From NCBI RefSeq assembly GCF_026153455.1, contig NZ_CP110629.1:1860001-1924000 (forward strand): DNA of 64,000 nt. Reading direction: 5' to 3'. The number at the start of each line of letters is the position of its first letter. The first letter of the stretch is position 1. This DNA is from Marinimicrobium sp. C6131. GTDB taxonomy: Bacteria > Pseudomonadota > Gammaproteobacteria > Pseudomonadales > Cellvibrionaceae. The notes below the pieces were generated by a model. It did no database searches, was not told where the DNA came from, and was given only the letters and a program-made list of their open reading frames with translations. Of the stretch, positions 40,767 to 51,429 are shown one piece after another. The translations under genes and the position numbers were made by a program.

Positions 40767-40988
40767 AAAGCCTGGCTGATCATGCTAGCGACTATGGTGA
40801 TCGACCTCGATCACTTGCTGGCTGACCCCATGTACGATCCTCACCGTTGCAGTATCGGCTTTCATCCGCTCCATAGCTGGCCCGCCATAGCGGCCTATGC
40901 CGGCCTGGCTGCCTGGCCTAAAACCAGGCTGATTGGCCCGGGGCTGCTGATTCACATGGCGCTGGACGGAATAGACCGATTCGTCTGA
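40767..40988 (+). pseudogene. DUF6122 membrane protein, 5'-truncated
   Basis: The frame after the hairpin reads KAWLIMLATMVIDLDHLLADP, then CSIGFHPLHSWPAI and a final helix GPGLLIHMALDGIDRFV. This is the main part of a DUF6122 protein (a roughly 100-residue three-helix membrane family), missing about the first 25 residues. Directly upstream comes the hairpin sequence, and further upstream in the same frame a TAG. The beginning has been removed by insertion or recombination at 40765/40766. The ATG at 40782 could give a 68-residue remnant. Confidence 0.7.
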
Positions 40989-41204
40989 GCCCCAGGAATA
41001 AGGCTGCCACCCCCTACATCGACCAGGCTTTCACCGGTTCGGACCGGCCAGAAAGAGGCGACTTTCACCAAAATTGGCTCCTGAGGAGGCAAAACTAAGC
41101 CGCTGGTCGAAAAATCGTCATTTTTAACGAGCAAAATTCCCCGGTTTCCAGTATATTCCCTGCCTATTTTCACCCCCGTGTTCAACCCAGCTTCAGAGAG
41201 CGCT

Positions 41205-43292
<2,088 letters not shown>

Positions 43293-43313
43293 CCGCGGAT
43301 TGGCGTCACTCGG

Positions 43314-43348
43314 AGCCCCGCCAGCGAAAGCTGGTGGGGCTTTTTTTT
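43314..43348 (+). terminator. Rho-independent terminator of the EF-G gene
   Basis: AGCCCC-G-CCAGC, loop GAAA, GCTGG-T-GGGGCT followed by eight T. It starts 22 bases after the stop. Confidence 0.93.
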
Positions 43349-43502
43349 GAGGTATCAGAAAGCATAGCTCTTACCGGTCAGGCTAGTCGACAGCCCCCAC
43401 CAGGAAAGAAAAAACGACGGAAATCCTATATGCTTGCTCTACCGATTTAATCATCGCCCTCCTGGATAGTTGCCCCATCACTCAACGAATAGGAATTGGC
43501 TT

Positions 43503-43910
43503 ATGAAAGGTTCTTGTCTATGCGGCGCCATTGAAATTATCGCCGAGAGCAAACACAACGTCGACGTCTGTCACTGCACCATGTGCCGACGCTGGGGCAG
43601 CGGCCCCTTCTTTGCGGTGCACTGTGGGCCAGAGGTTGCTATCGGCGGAAGCCAGAAGCCCGCCCGCTACCGCTCTTCCGACTGGGCAGAACGCGGCTTC
43701 TGCCCCACCTGCGGAACGCATCTGTTTTACCACCTGCTCCCTACAGGAGATTATATGCTGCCGGCCGGGTTGTTCGGAGATGATGAAAACTTTCGATTGA
43801 GTGGCCAGGTGTTCTTTGACGAAAAACCGGACTTTTACGAGTTCGCCAATGACACCCCTACCATGACTGGTGATGATCTGATCGCCCAATTTTCCGATCA
43901 AGACGATTAG
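43503..43910 (+). CDS. GFA-family zinc protein (second copy)
   Basis: 135 residues starting MKGSCLCGAIEI; the ATG at 43503 is preferred over one 11 codons upstream. Zinc-binding Cys sets: CLCGA, CHCTMCRRWGSGPFF, and FCPTCGTHLFYH. It differs clearly from the GFA protein at 39922, which has CRMCQKQHG, so it is not a recent duplicate. The C-terminal PDFYEFANDTPTMTGDDL stretch is found in a GFA subgroup. Its own transcription unit. Confidence 0.9.
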   Translation: MKGSCLCGAIEIIAESKHNVDVCHCTMCRRWGSGPFFAVHCGPEVAIGGSQKPARYRSSDWAERGFCPTCGTHLFYHLLPTGDYMLPAGLFGDDENFRLSGQVFFDEKPDFYEFANDTPTMTGDDLIAQFSDQDD

Positions 43911-44098
43911 CCTTAACTTATGACGTTAAGCGGTTCCCGCTCTTGGGCCTACAAAAACGGGCATTTCAGTTTTGTTACCAATCCATGAATTTTCCGTGAA
44001 CGGGCTCCCGCCGCCCCCACTGTCACCAGAGCTTCAAAATGCGTCCGTACCATCCTCTGACCATCGACGATTTCGTTAAATCAGGGGTAAAGGACAAC

Positions 44099-46072
44099 AT
44101 GAACGTTTTCAGAGTATTTGCATTGAGCCTGCTCGCGCAGGCGGTACTGGTAGGCTGTAGCGGCGACGACGGAGACGTCGGCCCGAGGGGTGAACCGGGT
44201 GAACAAGGCCCGCAAGGGGAACAGGGCCCACAGGGTGAACCGGCGCCGAAAGCCATCGACCTGACCATCCTGCACATGAACGATCACCATTCCCACATCG
44301 CAGCCGAGGGTTTTGATTTCGACGTGACCGGGTTGGTGGATGCCACCAATGAGGCCGGCGATGCCGTCACCGAAGTTGAGGTGACCTACGGCGGTTTCCC
44401 GATGCTGGTCAGCCTGTTCAATACGGTGGCCGGGCAACACGAAAACGTTCTGAAGCTGCACGCGGGGGACGCCATCACCGGCACCCTGTATTACTCGCTG
44501 TTCAACGGCGCGGCCGATGCGGCGGTCATGAACGAGGTCTGTTTCGACGCCTTCGCCCTGGGCAATCATGAGTTCGATGATGGCGACAGCGGCCTGGCGA
44601 CCTTCCTGGACGCCCTGAATTCCACCGCCTGCGAAACCCCGGTACTGGCGGCCAATGTGCAGCCAGCGGAAGATTCCGCCATTGCCGACGGCTATATCCA
44701 GCCCTACACCATTGTCGAACGGGACGGTGAGCAGATTGGCATTATCGGCATTGATATCGCCGGTAAAACCAAGAACTCGTCCAACCCCGACGAGGGTACC
44801 GAGTTCCTGGACGAGGTGACGACGGCCCAGGCCAACATCGACACCCTGTCCGGGATGGGCGTCAACAAGATCGTTCTGCTGACCCATTACCAGTATCAGA
44901 ACGATCTCGATCTGGCGGCCAGCCTGAGCGGCGTTGACGTGATTGTAGGCGGCGACTCCCACACGCTGCTGGGCGACGAGACCTTTGAGGAATTGGGCTT
45001 TAACCCGGCCGGTGACTACCCGACGCAGGTTGACAATGCCGATGGCGACCCCGTCTGTGTGGTCCAGGCCTGGGAGTACGCTCACCTGATGGGCAAGCTT
45101 CACGTGAGCTTTGACGAGGCCGGTGTGGTCTCTTCCTGTGCCGGTATGCCGCTGATGCCCATCAGCGACAACTTTGTCTATGAATACAACGATGAAGAGA
45201 CGCGCAGCCTGAACTCCGCCAATCAGTTCTCCGTGGTACGGGCGCTGACCGCCCACCCGGAAGTGGTGGTTACCCAGCCGGACGCGAACACCACCAATCT
45301 GTTGTCGATTTACGACGCTCAGGTGAGCCTGCTGGAACAGACCGTGATTGGCAGCAGTGCGGAAGACCTGTGCCTGGAGCGTTTCCCGGGACAGGGGCGG
45401 TCTTCCTTGTGTGATGCCTCGGCGACCTATGAGCATGGTAGTGACATCTCCAATATCGTTGCCAAAGCCTTTCTCACGGTGACGCCAACGGCCGATATCG
45501 CCATTCAGAATGGCGGCGGTGTGCGGGTGGGTGTGGAAACCGGCCCTTATACCATTGCCGATGCGTTTACCCTGTTGCCGTTCTCCAACACGCTGGTGAC
45601 GCTGGACATGACCGGTCAGCAGATTGTTGATGTGCTGGAAGACGCGCTGGCCAACGCCCTCGACAACGGCGGCTCCTCCGGTTCCTACCCCTACGCGTCC
45701 GGCCTGCGTTTCGAAGTGGACGCGTCTCAGGAGAAAGGCAACCGCGTGTCCAACGTGGAAGTGAACCCACAGGTGGCCGGCGACTGGACTGCCATCGATA
45801 CCTCGGCCACCTACACCGTGGTCACCAATGACTTTATCGCCTCCGGGCAGGATGGCTACGATACCTTTGCGATTCCCTTCGACGCCGGCGATTACGAAGA
45901 TACCTTTACCGAATACGCCCAGGGCTTTGTCGATTACGTCGAAGCCCTGACCGCTGATGGCCAGAACCTGATCAAACTGCCCGAAGCCGAGTACTCCACT
46001 CAGCGTTACATCGACTCCGGTGGCTGCGACCACAGCGCTGTGGCGACCTGCGCGGACGACAATAACCTATAA
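44099..46072 (+). CDS. 5'-nucleotidase/UshA-type metallophosphoesterase lipoprotein with collagen-like linker
   Basis: Surface or periplasmic nucleotidase of 657 residues. The ATG at 44099 has AAAGGA before it and begins a lipoprotein signal with lipobox LVGC (Cys20). About eight Gly-X-Y triplets follow (GPRGEPGEQGPQGEQGP). Then comes the metallophosphoesterase domain: LTILHMNDHHSH, HAGDAIT, FALGNHEFDDGD, VLLTHYQ and GGDSHT. The C-terminal 5'-nucleotidase domain (about 410-640) carries IQNGGGVRVGVETGPYT and LPFSNTLVTLDMTG. Its TAA is followed by a clear terminator. It likely scavenges phosphate and nucleosides from extracellular nucleotides. Confidence 0.9.
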   Translation: MNVFRVFALSLLAQAVLVGCSGDDGDVGPRGEPGEQGPQGEQGPQGEPAPKAIDLTILHMNDHHSHIAAEGFDFDVTGLVDATNEAGDAVTEVEVTYGGFPMLVSLFNTVAGQHENVLKLHAGDAITGTLYYSLFNGAADAAVMNEVCFDAFALGNHEFDDGDSGLATFLDALNSTACETPVLAANVQPAEDSAIADGYIQPYTIVERDGEQIGIIGIDIAGKTKNSSNPDEGTEFLDEVTTAQANIDTLSGMGVNKIVLLTHYQYQNDLDLAASLSGVDVIVGGDSHTLLGDETFEELGFNPAGDYPTQVDNADGDPVCVVQAWEYAHLMGKLHVSFDEAGVVSSCAGMPLMPISDNFVYEYNDEETRSLNSANQFSVVRALTAHPEVVVTQPDANTTNLLSIYDAQVSLLEQTVIGSSAEDLCLERFPGQGRSSLCDASATYEHGSDISNIVAKAFLTVTPTADIAIQNGGGVRVGVETGPYTIADAFTLLPFSNTLVTLDMTGQQIVDVLEDALANALDNGGSSGSYPYASGLRFEVDASQEKGNRVSNVEVNPQVAGDWTAIDTSATYTVVTNDFIASGQDGYDTFAIPFDAGDYEDTFTEYAQGFVDYVEALTADGQNLIKLPEAEYSTQRYIDSGGCDHSAVATCADDNNL

Positions 46073-46092
46073 AAACGGTTGATCTACCCTGT

Positions 46093-46116
46093 AAAAGGCT
46101 CTTCGGAGCCTTTTTT
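46093..46116 (+). terminator. Rho-independent terminator of the 5'-nucleotidase gene
   Basis: AAAAGGCTC-TTCG-GAGCC followed by T6. It starts 21 bases after the stop codon and has an exceptionally stable TTCG tetraloop. Confidence 0.93.
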
Positions 46117-46254
46117 ATGCCCGCCCCTAATAGTCACTCCGACTCGCATCACTCCCAAGTCTGGTTTATAGTGACGCCCTACCGATTTCCACACTCAGCC
46201 TGTACCCAATAAACAGGCGAGTCATAACATCCCAACGGCAATGTGAACTTTCCC

Positions 46255-48720
46255 ATGACTGTCAATACCCCTCGTATTTTCGCTGTTTTCGCCCTGGTGC
46301 TCCTGGGCGCCTTGACCACTGCGTGCTCTGACTCCGACCGGGGCGCCTCGAATCAGCCGAGCGACCTGCTGGATTCTGTGCTGATCTTCTCCAAATCCCC
46401 TGACTGGCAGCACGAGTCGATCCCGGCCGGGGTCCAGGCCGTGACGGACCTGGTGGAAAAGCTAGGCCTGACGCCCGTGGCGACGGATGACGCCAGCGTG
46501 TTTACCGATGAGCAGCTCCAGACGATGGCGGCGGTGGTATTCGTCAACACCCGGGGCGACGTGCTCAATGCACAACAGCAACTGGCGTTCGAGCGCTACA
46601 TCCAGGCGGGCGGCGGGTTTGTGGGCATTCACTCGGCGTCGGACACCGAGGGCGACTGGCACTGGTATCGCCGCCTGCTGGGTGCGACGTTCAGCTCCCA
46701 CCCGAGCGACCCGGCGGACGTCCAGACAGCCACCGTCAAGGTGGTCAACCCCCATCACCCGGCCACCGAGAGGCTGCCGGCGCAGTTCCGCCTGGCCGAC
46801 GAGTGGTACGATTTCAAGCAGCTGTCCGATCGCCGCACGGACCTGTTGACCCTGGATGAGCGCAGCTATCAGGGCGGCCAGCACGGCGCCTACCACCCCA
46901 TCGCCTGGTACCACGACTTTGACGGCGGGCGGGCCTTCTACACCGGCCTCGGCCACACGACAGAGATGTTCAGCGAACCGTTATTTTTGAAGCACCTGAA
47001 TGGCGGGCTCGAGTATGCACTGGCCGAACGTCGGCCGCTGGACTACGCCGAGGTGAAACCCGACCCTCGCCGTTTCAAGCGCGACATCCTGGTGGATGAC
47101 CTGAATGAGCCGGTGAGCTTTGATGTGACCGAGGACTACAGCGCGGCCATGATCGCCCAGCGCCAGGGCAAGCTCTTCTGGTTGGATGTGGCGACCCGGG
47201 AAATGTCCGAGATGGCGGAGTTTGAGGTGTTTGCGCCTGCCAAGAACATCGAGTTTGGGCTGATTGCGGTGGCCTTCGACCCCGATTTCGCCGAAAACCA
47301 GCTCATCTACGCCATGTACAACCTGCCGGACGAGAGCGGCGAGCACGATCTGCTGCAGCGCCTGGCGCAGTTCAAGGTGAACGGAAAAACCGTGGACATG
47401 GCCTCTGAACAGGTATTGATGGACATACCCAACGACGACACCTGCTGCCACACCGGTGGCAACCTGGAGTTTGACCGCCACGGCCACCTGTTTGTCGCCC
47501 TGGGGGATAACGCCAACCCCTTCGAGTCCAACGGTTCGGGCCCGATCAACAACACTGCCGAAGGCAAGCACCACGATGCCCTGCGCAGCGCCGGCAACAC
47601 CCAGGACCTGCGCGGCAAGATCCTGCGTATCCACCCGGACAAGAACGGCGGTTACAGCATTCCCGAGGGCAACCTGTTCGCCGACCCGGAACAGGGCCGC
47701 CCGGAAATTTATGTGATGGGCACCCGCAACCCCTACACCATCGCCGTGGATGACAGCACCGGTACGCTCTATTTCGGCGATATCGGCCCCGACGCCAAGG
47801 AAGAGACGGCCGACTTCGGCCCGCGCGGTTACGATGAAATCAACAAGGTGACCGAAGCCGGCAACTTCGGCTGGCCCACCGTGGTGGGCAACAATATTCC
47901 CTACCGGATGTACGACTATCAGGAAGAAACCAGTGGCAAGCTGTTCGATCCCCTGGCGCCGGAGAACTTCTCTCCGCGCAACACCGGGTTAGAGGTACTG
48001 CCACCGGCCCAACCGGCACTGATCTGGTACCCCTACAACAACTCCGAGCGCTTCCCCGAGCTGGGCCAGGGCGGCCGCAATGCGCTGGTGGCGGGCGTCT
48101 ACCCGGACACCGGTGAGCTGGCCTACCCCGAGTACTATCGGGGCAAGCTGATCATCAGCGACTTTATGCGCAGTTGGATCAAGGTCGTCACCCTCGATGA
48201 ATACGACAATGTGGTCAAAATCGAGGACCTGGCCCCGGACGTCGACTTTGCCGGGCCGCTGGACCTGAAAATTACCCCCGATGGCCGCCTGTGGGTGCTG
48301 GAATACGGCTCCCAGTGGTGGGCCGGCGGCAAAGAGGCCAAGCTGAGCGTGGTGGAATACGACGCGGAGGCCGAGCTGGCAGAGCTGAACGAGGATGAGG
48401 TAACCTCCGGCGCTGGCAACGACGGCATCGGGCATGAAGCCCAGCTTGAGATCGCCGAAGGTAAAGCGGCCGCCAAAGACACCAGCTGTGTGGCCTGCCA
48501 TCAGGAGCGCGCTGACTCCGTGGGCCCGAGCTTCCTGGCCATCAAGCAGAAGTACGGCGATCTGGATGACCCCAAAGGCTACATCGCCAGCGCCATTGCC
48601 AATGGCAGCTCCGGCAAATGGGGCGAACATGCCATGCCTGCGCATAACTTCCTGGAACAGGAGACCCGGGAGAAATTGGCGGCCTACATCTTATCCATCA
48701 CGCCGGAAGGCGAGGAATAA
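46255..48720 (+). CDS. ThuA domain - PQQ-type sugar dehydrogenase domain - cytochrome c fusion lipoprotein
   Basis: Secreted three-domain protein of 821 residues. The ATG at 46255 is preferred over a GTG 12 bases earlier. Lipobox TTAC (Cys24). Residues about 38-255 form a ThuA-like domain (VLIFSKSPDWQHESIPAGV, GGGFVGIHSASDTEGDW, GRAFYTGLGHT). Residues about 270-690 form a six-bladed glucose/sorbosone dehydrogenase propeller (DDTCCHTGGNLEFDRHGHLFVALGDN, VMGTRNPYTIAVD, LWVLEYGSQWW). The C-terminal 90 residues are a c-type cytochrome with CVACH (745-749). Such fusions probably oxidise a sugar or glycan and pass electrons to the cytochrome. The substrate is not known. Confidence 0.9.
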   Translation: MTVNTPRIFAVFALVLLGALTTACSDSDRGASNQPSDLLDSVLIFSKSPDWQHESIPAGVQAVTDLVEKLGLTPVATDDASVFTDEQLQTMAAVVFVNTRGDVLNAQQQLAFERYIQAGGGFVGIHSASDTEGDWHWYRRLLGATFSSHPSDPADVQTATVKVVNPHHPATERLPAQFRLADEWYDFKQLSDRRTDLLTLDERSYQGGQHGAYHPIAWYHDFDGGRAFYTGLGHTTEMFSEPLFLKHLNGGLEYALAERRPLDYAEVKPDPRRFKRDILVDDLNEPVSFDVTEDYSAAMIAQRQGKLFWLDVATREMSEMAEFEVFAPAKNIEFGLIAVAFDPDFAENQLIYAMYNLPDESGEHDLLQRLAQFKVNGKTVDMASEQVLMDIPNDDTCCHTGGNLEFDRHGHLFVALGDNANPFESNGSGPINNTAEGKHHDALRSAGNTQDLRGKILRIHPDKNGGYSIPEGNLFADPEQGRPEIYVMGTRNPYTIAVDDSTGTLYFGDIGPDAKEETADFGPRGYDEINKVTEAGNFGWPTVVGNNIPYRMYDYQEETSGKLFDPLAPENFSPRNTGLEVLPPAQPALIWYPYNNSERFPELGQGGRNALVAGVYPDTGELAYPEYYRGKLIISDFMRSWIKVVTLDEYDNVVKIEDLAPDVDFAGPLDLKITPDGRLWVLEYGSQWWAGGKEAKLSVVEYDAEAELAELNEDEVTSGAGNDGIGHEAQLEIAEGKAAAKDTSCVACHQERADSVGPSFLAIKQKYGDLDDPKGYIASAIANGSSGKWGEHAMPAHNFLEQETREKLAAYILSITPEGEE

Positions 48721-48756
48721 AGCCGCGCCGAGCGCGTCGCTTGAGACGAAACGACT

Positions 48757-49482
48757 ATGCCCGCATTGTTTGAAGAAATCGACAGCCAAAACTCCCCGCT
48801 CGGGGAGATCTCCCTTCGTCGCCGCCGCATGCCCGCCTTTGGCGACCGGGATATCTACGAGGTCAAGCTGGGCGATGAATTCCTGATGTCCAGCATGTTT
48901 GTGGAGGCCGAAGAGGCCCTGTCCACGCTGGGCCTGGCGGCCGTGGAGGGTGCCCCGCTCAGTGTTGTGGTGGGCGGCCTGGGCCTGGGCTATACCGCCG
49001 TGGCGGCACTCAAGGACGAGCGGATTTCCGAGCTGTTTGTGGTCGAGGCGCTGGATACCGTGATTGGCTGGCATCGAGACGAAAAAGTACCGCTCGGGAA
49101 AGTACTCAATGCCGATGCGCGCAACCACTATGTGCTGGACAGTTTTTTCGACCTGGCAACGGACCCCAAGGCCGGTTTTGACCCGGAAGACCCGAACAAG
49201 CGTTTCGATGCGATTCTTCTGGATATTGACCACTCCCCCACCGAATACCTGAATGCCGGTAACGCCGGGTTTTACACCACGGAAAACCTGGGGCTGATGG
49301 CAGAGAAGCTCAAACCCAAGGGTGTGTTCGCCATGTGGTCCCAGAATCTGCCGGAGGAGCGCTTTGAGGCCTTGCTGAAAACGGTGTTCGAGCGTGTGGA
49401 ATCCCACGTGGTTTCTTTCTATAACCCGTTTCAAAGCGGCGAATCGACCAACTCGGTATACGTCTGCATGAAGGGCAGCTAA
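48757..49482 (+). CDS. Spermidine-synthase-like SAM-dependent transferase
   Basis: Cytoplasmic Rossmann-fold protein of 241 residues. The nucleotide-binding loop VVVGGLGLGYTAVAAL (about 69-84) with acidic VVEALD, then FDAILLDIDHSP (about 149-160) and KPKGVFAMWSQN, is the pattern of the spermidine synthase family. Family members with this shape often lack the full putrescine site, and here the usual Y-Q-x-I and DSTDP motifs are absent. It may be a methyltransferase or transferase of other specificity. It lies 36 bases after the ThuA fusion gene, with no shared pathway evident. Confidence 0.75.
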   Translation: MPALFEEIDSQNSPLGEISLRRRRMPAFGDRDIYEVKLGDEFLMSSMFVEAEEALSTLGLAAVEGAPLSVVVGGLGLGYTAVAALKDERISELFVVEALDTVIGWHRDEKVPLGKVLNADARNHYVLDSFFDLATDPKAGFDPEDPNKRFDAILLDIDHSPTEYLNAGNAGFYTTENLGLMAEKLKPKGVFAMWSQNLPEERFEALLKTVFERVESHVVSFYNPFQSGESTNSVYVCMKGS

Positions 49483-49599
49483 GACGGACAATCCGGGAGT
49501 GAGGGGTAAAGCCGCTGCCATAGCCTCACGGCCGCTTGTGGGTTAGGATGAGTGTTGCACATTTGCCTCATCCACCCAGCCCGAGGAGAGACTGCCCCT

Positions 49600-50997
49600 A
49601 TGGATCCCCATCCTAAGCATCCGCGCGAAAAAGCCCTGAAAGTGAACCTGGAGGACACCCGGTACGGCTCCTTCGCCGAAATTGGCGCAGGTCAGGAGGT
49701 CGTGCGCTGGTTCTTTCAGGCCGGAGGCGCAGCGGGCACGATTGCAAAAAGTATCTCCGCTTACGATATGACGGTGAGCGATGCCATTTATGGCAAATGC
49801 GCCCGCTACGTCTGTCGGGAGCGGCTGGAATCCATGCTCACCTACGAGTACGACCTTACCCTGGAGCGCCTGGCGCTAGACCGGGGTGAGAGTACCGCCT
49901 TCTTTTCCTTTGCCAACACCGTCTCCGCGCGTAACTACCATGGCACCAACGAGTGCCATGGCTGGCTGGGGATACGCTTCCAGGCCGAGCCCGGCGCCCA
50001 GGCCAGCGAAATCATTATTCATGTGCGCATGCTCGACAGCGAAAACGCGTTGCAGCAGGAGGCCCTGGGCATCGTCGGCGTGAACCTCGTCTATGGCGCC
50101 TGCTTTTTGAGCGATGATCCGGACCTGTTGGTGCAATCGCTGCTCGACGGCCTCAGTGTGAATCGCCTGGAAGTCGATATGGTGGACTTCTCCGGCGCAG
50201 CCTTTGAGCAGGTGGACAATCGCGTTCTCAGCCTGCGCCTGGTTCAGCTGGGCCTGAGTGATGCCGCCATGTTTGCCGCCGACGGCCGCGTGCTTCAGCC
50301 CTCCGAGCACCTGCGCAAGAAATCCGTGCTGGTGGAGCGTGGACGCTTTCGCCCCGTGACCCACGTGAATATCGACATGCTCGACTCCGCGTTGACCGCC
50401 ATGGAAGCCGAGACCGGAGCCAAACCCGGAGAGACGATCGCCATTATGGAGATGGCCTTGAAGAACCTGAACGCCGGAGGCGACGTCGACCTGGAGGATT
50501 TCATCAGTCGAGCCGAAGTGCTGGAGGCCGCCGGCCACACGGTAATGATTTCTGACTACCCGGAATATCACCGCCTTGCGTCTTACCTCAGCCGGAACAC
50601 CCAGGGCCGCATTGGCATTACCATGGGCGCCCACAGCCTCGCCGAGCTGTTTGAGGAAAGCTACTATAAAGACCTACCCGGCGGCCTGTTGGAAGGATTC
50701 GGCAGGCTGTTCAAAAACAAGGTCAAACTGTATATCTACCCTTATCGCGACCCGAACACTGCCCAGTTGATCAAAGCAGACAACCTTGAGGTTCCCAAGC
50801 CCCTTCGCCACCTCTACCAGCACCTGTTGGACAATGGCCATATCGTGCAACTGGAGCGGTACAACGAAGACTACCTGGATATTTTCTCCCCGAACGTGCT
50901 TGAACAGATCGGCTCTGGCCAATCCGGGTGGGAACATCAGGTTCCGGATGTGGTGGCCCAGAAAATCAAACGCCAGAAGCTGTTTGGCTACGCCTGA
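49600..50997 (+). CDS. Conserved protein of unknown function (about 465 residues)
   Basis: Cytoplasmic protein of 465 residues; the ATG at 49600 has GAGGAG upstream. The first 60 residues (HPREKALKVNLEDTRYGSFAEIGAGQEVVRWFFQAGGAAGTIAKSISAYDM) are a hallmark I recognise from widely conserved bacterial proteins that are sometimes labelled nicotinate-nucleotide adenylyltransferase, without a visible nucleotidyltransferase HIGH motif here. No signal or membrane segment. ITMGAHSLAELFEESYYKDLPGGLLEGFG and VKLYIYPYRD occur near the C-terminus. I do not assign a function. Strong conservation suggests a housekeeping or stress role. Confidence 0.7.
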   Translation: MDPHPKHPREKALKVNLEDTRYGSFAEIGAGQEVVRWFFQAGGAAGTIAKSISAYDMTVSDAIYGKCARYVCRERLESMLTYEYDLTLERLALDRGESTAFFSFANTVSARNYHGTNECHGWLGIRFQAEPGAQASEIIIHVRMLDSENALQQEALGIVGVNLVYGACFLSDDPDLLVQSLLDGLSVNRLEVDMVDFSGAAFEQVDNRVLSLRLVQLGLSDAAMFAADGRVLQPSEHLRKKSVLVERGRFRPVTHVNIDMLDSALTAMEAETGAKPGETIAIMEMALKNLNAGGDVDLEDFISRAEVLEAAGHTVMISDYPEYHRLASYLSRNTQGRIGITMGAHSLAELFEESYYKDLPGGLLEGFGRLFKNKVKLYIYPYRDPNTAQLIKADNLEVPKPLRHLYQHLLDNGHIVQLERYNEDYLDIFSPNVLEQIGSGQSGWEHQVPDVVAQKIKRQKLFGYA

Positions 50998-51064
50998 GCA
51001 GAGCTGAAGAAACAGGGAGAGCCAAGACCAAGGACGGACGTCAATACGCTCGTGACCAAATTAG

Positions 51065-51424
51065 CTAGATATCAAACGCAAGGACGCCCACAAAGAGATT
51101 CACAAGGAATAGGTTACTAAAAACCAATAAAACCACCGCCCTGATTCGATCGGCCGACGTCGCGTACTTCCGAACCAATCCAACATTTATCATTGGGTCA
51201 TCAGCGCGATTAAACCGGCCAACGGGAAGTCCTATCGCATAGGCATACCAAACAATCCGCGCCCCTGGACCATCCCATGGACACGGACGAGGTAGACCGT
51301 CTTGCTTTATTCGTTTCTCAATACCTGCCATCGAAAGACGACCAAACAGCAACATGGCAATAAACGTCGTCATACTTATGACCAGTGAAACGGCAAAGTA
51401 CCAGTCTTTAGGTGTCTCGAACAT
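51065..51424 (-). CDS. Small membrane protein, possible immunity partner
   Basis: 119 residues with hydrophobic segments at about 8-28 and 92-115 and a middle part PRPCPWDGPGARIVWYAYAIGLPVGRFNRADDP. It lies 5 bases downstream of the 325-residue gene at 51430-52407, on the same strand. I recall similar small membrane proteins following effector-like genes in pseudomonads, where they are taken as immunity proteins. The role here is inferred from that arrangement. Confidence 0.6.
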   Translation of the reverse strand: MFETPKDWYFAVSLVISMTTFIAMLLFGRLSMAGIEKRIKQDGLPRPCPWDGPGARIVWYAYAIGLPVGRFNRADDPMINVGLVRKYATSADRIRAVVLLVFSNLFLVNLFVGVLAFDI

Positions 51425-51429
51425 AGTGA

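Noticed and set aside
44081..46033. 650-codon open frame antisense to the 5'-nucleotidase gene
   Set aside because: Shadow of the codon bias of the sense gene; no domain, no ribosome binding site.
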